Source: an uncultured Adlercreutzia sp. (GTDB lineage: Bacteria > Actinomycetota > Coriobacteriia > Coriobacteriales > Eggerthellaceae). Taken from it: a DNA stretch of 8,926 nt. A program made the position numbers and the translations under genes. Under the pieces are notes generated by a model. It searched no databases and was not told the origin of the DNA. It saw only the letters and a program-made list of their open reading frames with translations. The stretch spans positions 1 to 8,926 of the forward strand of contig CABSMC010000091.1 of NCBI GenBank assembly GCA_902478715.1, given 5' to 3'. Below are positions 7,089 through 8,926 of this stretch, one piece after another (the first letter of the stretch is position 1; each line of letters starts with the position of its first letter).

Positions 7089-7094
7089 ATTATA
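7089..7094 (-). promoter_or_regulatory. Candidate -10 box for ppdK
   Basis: TATAAT on the minus strand is a perfect -10 in a locally AT-rich patch, but no convincing -35 sits 16 to 18 bases upstream (GCGAAA at 17). It is the only strong -10 I found in the 300 bases before ppdK. Confidence 0.3.
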
Positions 7095-7283
7095 AGGGAT
7101 AATCTCGCCTATTTCGCGATTCCCCTCCCCCATCAGGCCGCAGTACCCCAAAATCTCACAAGCGGTCGTTTGCAACCCCAACTCTCCCCGCTCATCTGCC
7201 GATGGTGCATCATTCGCCCGAGACGATGGCGCTCAAGAAACGCAGCAGGAAAAACACTCTGGACAACGAGCACAGCGGCACAC

Positions 7284-7300
7284 GACAGTCTGGACAGTCT
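7284..7300 (+). repeat. Short tandem repeat of GACAGTCTG
   Basis: GACAGTCTG (7284-7292) is followed at once by GACAGTCT (7293-7300), a nine-base period with two copies. It is too short to interpret. Confidence 0.4.
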
Positions 7301-7350
7301 AGGAAATAGACACAGTGGCATACAGCCGCATTTCGATGCAAGCCCTCCAC

Positions 7351-7445
7351 GGCCAGAAAATCGGCGTTAACTGCATCACAGGCCAAAAAAGTGGCGCTGA
7401 CTGCATTTTGGCAAGCCATCTTCGTGGGTTTTGGCCAAAAAGCAT
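7351..7445. repeat. Imperfect 30-bp tandem repeat and GGCCAAAAA motifs
   Basis: 7351-7380 and 7381-7410 align without gaps at 21 of 30 positions; both begin GGCCA and share ACTGCAT at 20-26. A third GGCCAAAAA begins at 7433. TTTTGGC (7406-7412) and GCCAAAA (7434-7440) are inverted copies of the same motif and could pair across 21 bases. In the minus-strand frame the two units give related peptides (NAVSATFLA and DAVNADFLA). The function is unknown. Confidence 0.5.
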
Positions 7446-7598
7446 TCCTCAGCTGCAAAAGCGACGCGCAAATCGCATCTCCGTCCTCTACCACAAGCCC
7501 GTGACCTGGCCTTTTGATAACCCTTCTTTTCCCAGCTGAAGACAGTGGTCAATTTTCCCGTCTTAACTGCCAGTTCGCAATGCCTTTTTGTCCAGAAA

Positions 7599-7640
7599 GT
7601 GCCCGAACAACGCTAGCGATCAGGGCCCGCGGCTGGGCAC
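7599..7640 (-). terminator. Weak candidate terminator of the DUF559-like gene
   Basis: GTGCCC (7599-7604) and GGGCAC (7635-7640) can close a large stem-loop containing CGCTAGCG; on the minus strand TTTCTGG follows. It begins five bases past the stop codon, but the six-base stem and 30-base loop make it doubtful. Confidence 0.25.
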
Positions 7641-7645
7641 CCCCG

Positions 7646-8665
7646 CTAAAACACCTCTGCGTGCAGTGCGCTTGACCGACAGCAAGACCGCTGCGCCGCA
7701 ACCCACCCCTCGTCGAGATAATCGTCCATGGACCATCTCAGCTGATAGAGTCGTTTTTGCTTTAATGCAAAGTTCTTGCAGCGCAAGCGTAATCGCGTGC
7801 CTCGTCTTGCGTGCGCCTCCTGGGCGACGTGGCGCATAGCCGAAGCGCTGGCCAACTGCGAAGTTGTAACGGTGATTACCTTCAGGCCGTCACTTTCCAG
7901 CGCCATGCGCTTTGTCGCGTCAAGCGTCGCCTGGCGCGCCGTAAGATGCTCGGCATTCGAATCGAATTCAATGTCGAGCTTGCAGTCCGGCAAATACAGG
8001 TCTGGAACCAAGCTCTCCCGTCCAGCAAGCGCTTTTGCCCGCTTCGACGGCTTAATGCGCCTGTTCATCACCGACCCGCTCAATCCGAAACCGCCCAACC
8101 GTGCTGGGAGTCCGAGCACAAGCCACATGAACACTTCAGGCGGCGATGCTGCCTCGGCACAGACAAACCGCAGAGCCTCCCGTGCGCGTGCAAGGCCATC
8201 GTGACCTGGGCATCGCTCGAGATAGGCGCCGATGCGTCGAGGGCTTGTCAACGGGGTTCGTCCCATAAGCCCCGACGGCACCGAGGGATCGAGGCCGAAA
8301 GTCCCGCACAGAAAGCATCCCGCTTGAATCAACGGGAGAAGATCGAGGCTCTGGGCCAGCTGAAGAAAGCATAATTCGGGACACGAAACAATAACGCCAT
8401 GATCGATGCGCAAAAAGGATCCCGATCGATAGGGATACGACGAGCCATGCAGATGCACATCATTGAGGGCGCAGCGCTCCCACTTAGGAACCAAGCAATG
8501 CACGGGGCGCGTAAGGTAAGGCATTCGCTCGCGCACATAGTCCAGGGTAGCCTGCGTAGGGTAGCAGGATTTATCAAGGACGCTGGGGGGCGCCACCGCA
8601 GAAGGCGCATCGCCCGCAACGAGATAGTAGGCGAATGCCGACTCGCCGTAGAGAGCAACGCGCAT
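7646..8665 (-). CDS. Solitary DUF559/Vsr-like (PD-(D/E)xK fold) protein
   Basis: The 339-residue protein has a C-terminal half that reads like the DUF559/Vsr-type nuclease fold: a helix with Glu177 in SPPEVF, then PDLYLPDCKLDIEFDSNAEH (221-240) giving Asp222...Glu233-x-Asp235 and His240, then D-x-x-KR-x-x-L (249-256) and GLKVITVTTSQL (260-271). The N-terminal half (1-170) is Cys-rich and resembles the accessory part seen with AbiEi-like or DUF559 proteins, including TPLTSPRRIGAYLE, though I cannot assign a domain. Whether it cuts DNA is unknown; lysine of a classic ExK is not obvious. ATG 8665 has GGGAAGGGGAGG just upstream. No cognate methylase, mismatch-repair gene or AbiEii toxin is adjacent, so it stands alone. 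Many actinobacteria carry such orphan proteins. Fold assignment is by motif only. Confidence 0.6.
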   Translation of the reverse strand: MRVALYGESAFAYYLVAGDAPSAVAPPSVLDKSCYPTQATLDYVRERMPYLTRPVHCLVPKWERCALNDVHLHGSSYPYRSGSFLRIDHGVIVSCPELCFLQLAQSLDLLPLIQAGCFLCGTFGLDPSVPSGLMGRTPLTSPRRIGAYLERCPGHDGLARAREALRFVCAEAASPPEVFMWLVLGLPARLGGFGLSGSVMNRRIKPSKRAKALAGRESLVPDLYLPDCKLDIEFDSNAEHLTARQATLDATKRMALESDGLKVITVTTSQLASASAMRHVAQEAHARRGTRLRLRCKNFALKQKRLYQLRWSMDDYLDEGWVAAQRSCCRSSALHAEVF

Positions 8666-8926
8666 GAACCTCCCCTTCCCATCGTTTGAACAACCGCCTC
8701 TCGCTTCGTTTCGCCTCCGCAGCGCGCAGCTTGAGCGATCCGACGCAACGGGCGAGAGGAAAGTGTTCCGCGTACTCTATGCCAGAAGCAGGCAATTGAC
8801 TAGGGGTGCATTTTGCCGTCATCCCCGGCGCCAGTCGGGACTCCATCGGGAATGAAACGAGACATTGCGTTGAAGTTTTCAAAGCACGAGGTCACATGAG
8901 GGGAGTTATCAACAACCACGCAAGCC

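Larger units (their letters stand above)
7095..7598. other. Intergenic stretch without a convincing gene
   Basis: Apart from the repeats at 7284-7300 and 7351-7445 I see no gene here. The base composition is lower in GC than the genes beside it and codon structure is poor in all frames. A minus-strand frame at 7210-7494 exists but has no ribosome binding site or domain. It may be decayed sequence. Confidence 0.4.

Noticed and set aside
7210..7494. A 94-codon minus-strand frame covering the 30-base repeats
   Set aside because: No ribosome binding site, Cys-rich odd composition and no domain. The peptide repetition simply follows from the DNA repeat.
8666..8905. Possible promoter (TAGTCA-N17-TAGAGT, minus strand) or small gene upstream of the DUF559-like gene
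   Set aside because: The boxes match poorly and the open frames here have no start signals, so nothing could be supported.
8906..8914. DnaA-box-like TTATCAACA near the right edge
   Set aside because: A single near-match is expected often by chance, with no cluster, dnaA or dnaN nearby in the window.

Overview
The window looks like chromosomal DNA of a high-GC anaerobic actinobacterium. A gut Coriobacteriia/Eggerthellaceae-type genome is my best guess, inferred from GC-rich coding sequence, an actinobacterial-style pyruvate phosphate dikinase and a lone Vsr/DUF559-like protein. No search was possible. All large genes lie on the minus strand, so the window reads right to left.

Right to left the layout is as follows. 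(1) 7646-8665 encodes a solitary protein with a PD-(D/E)xK/DUF559-like C-terminal half. (2) 6784-7645 has no convincing gene. It holds an imperfect 30-bp tandem repeat and a roughly 300-nt leader running into ppdK. (3) 4066-6783 is ppdK, intact, with all catalytic motifs. (4) 3534-4065 is a dense non-coding block with minus-strand hairpins, two good minus-strand promoters and, on the plus strand, a 30-codon hydrophobic peptide gene (3631-3723) with a strong ribosome binding site. The peptide, the 5'-3' pairing of its mRNA and a facing antisense promoter together look like an undescribed type I toxin-antitoxin locus. (5) 2424-3533 is mtnA (methionine salvage), with an unusual acidic hexapeptide-repeat insertion. 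(6) 1036-2323 is a two-gene partition-type operon: a ParA ATPase and a ribbon-helix-helix partner whose start overlaps the parA stop, ending at a clear terminator. (7) 332-1000 is a gene-free interval, strikingly AT-rich from about 540 to 985, full of short palindromes. Two of them match the palindrome lying between the -35 and -10 boxes of the parA promoter, which makes it a candidate centromere. (8) 1-331 is the 5' part of a single-pass membrane protein gene that runs off the left edge.

The metabolic genes (ppdK, mtnA) look like ordinary housekeeping genes. The two selfish or maintenance-like modules lie between them and beside them: the ParA/RHH operon with its palindromes, and the peptide/antisense locus. 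Either could be a domesticated remnant of a plasmid or integrative element, but no integrase, transposase or attachment site is visible here.
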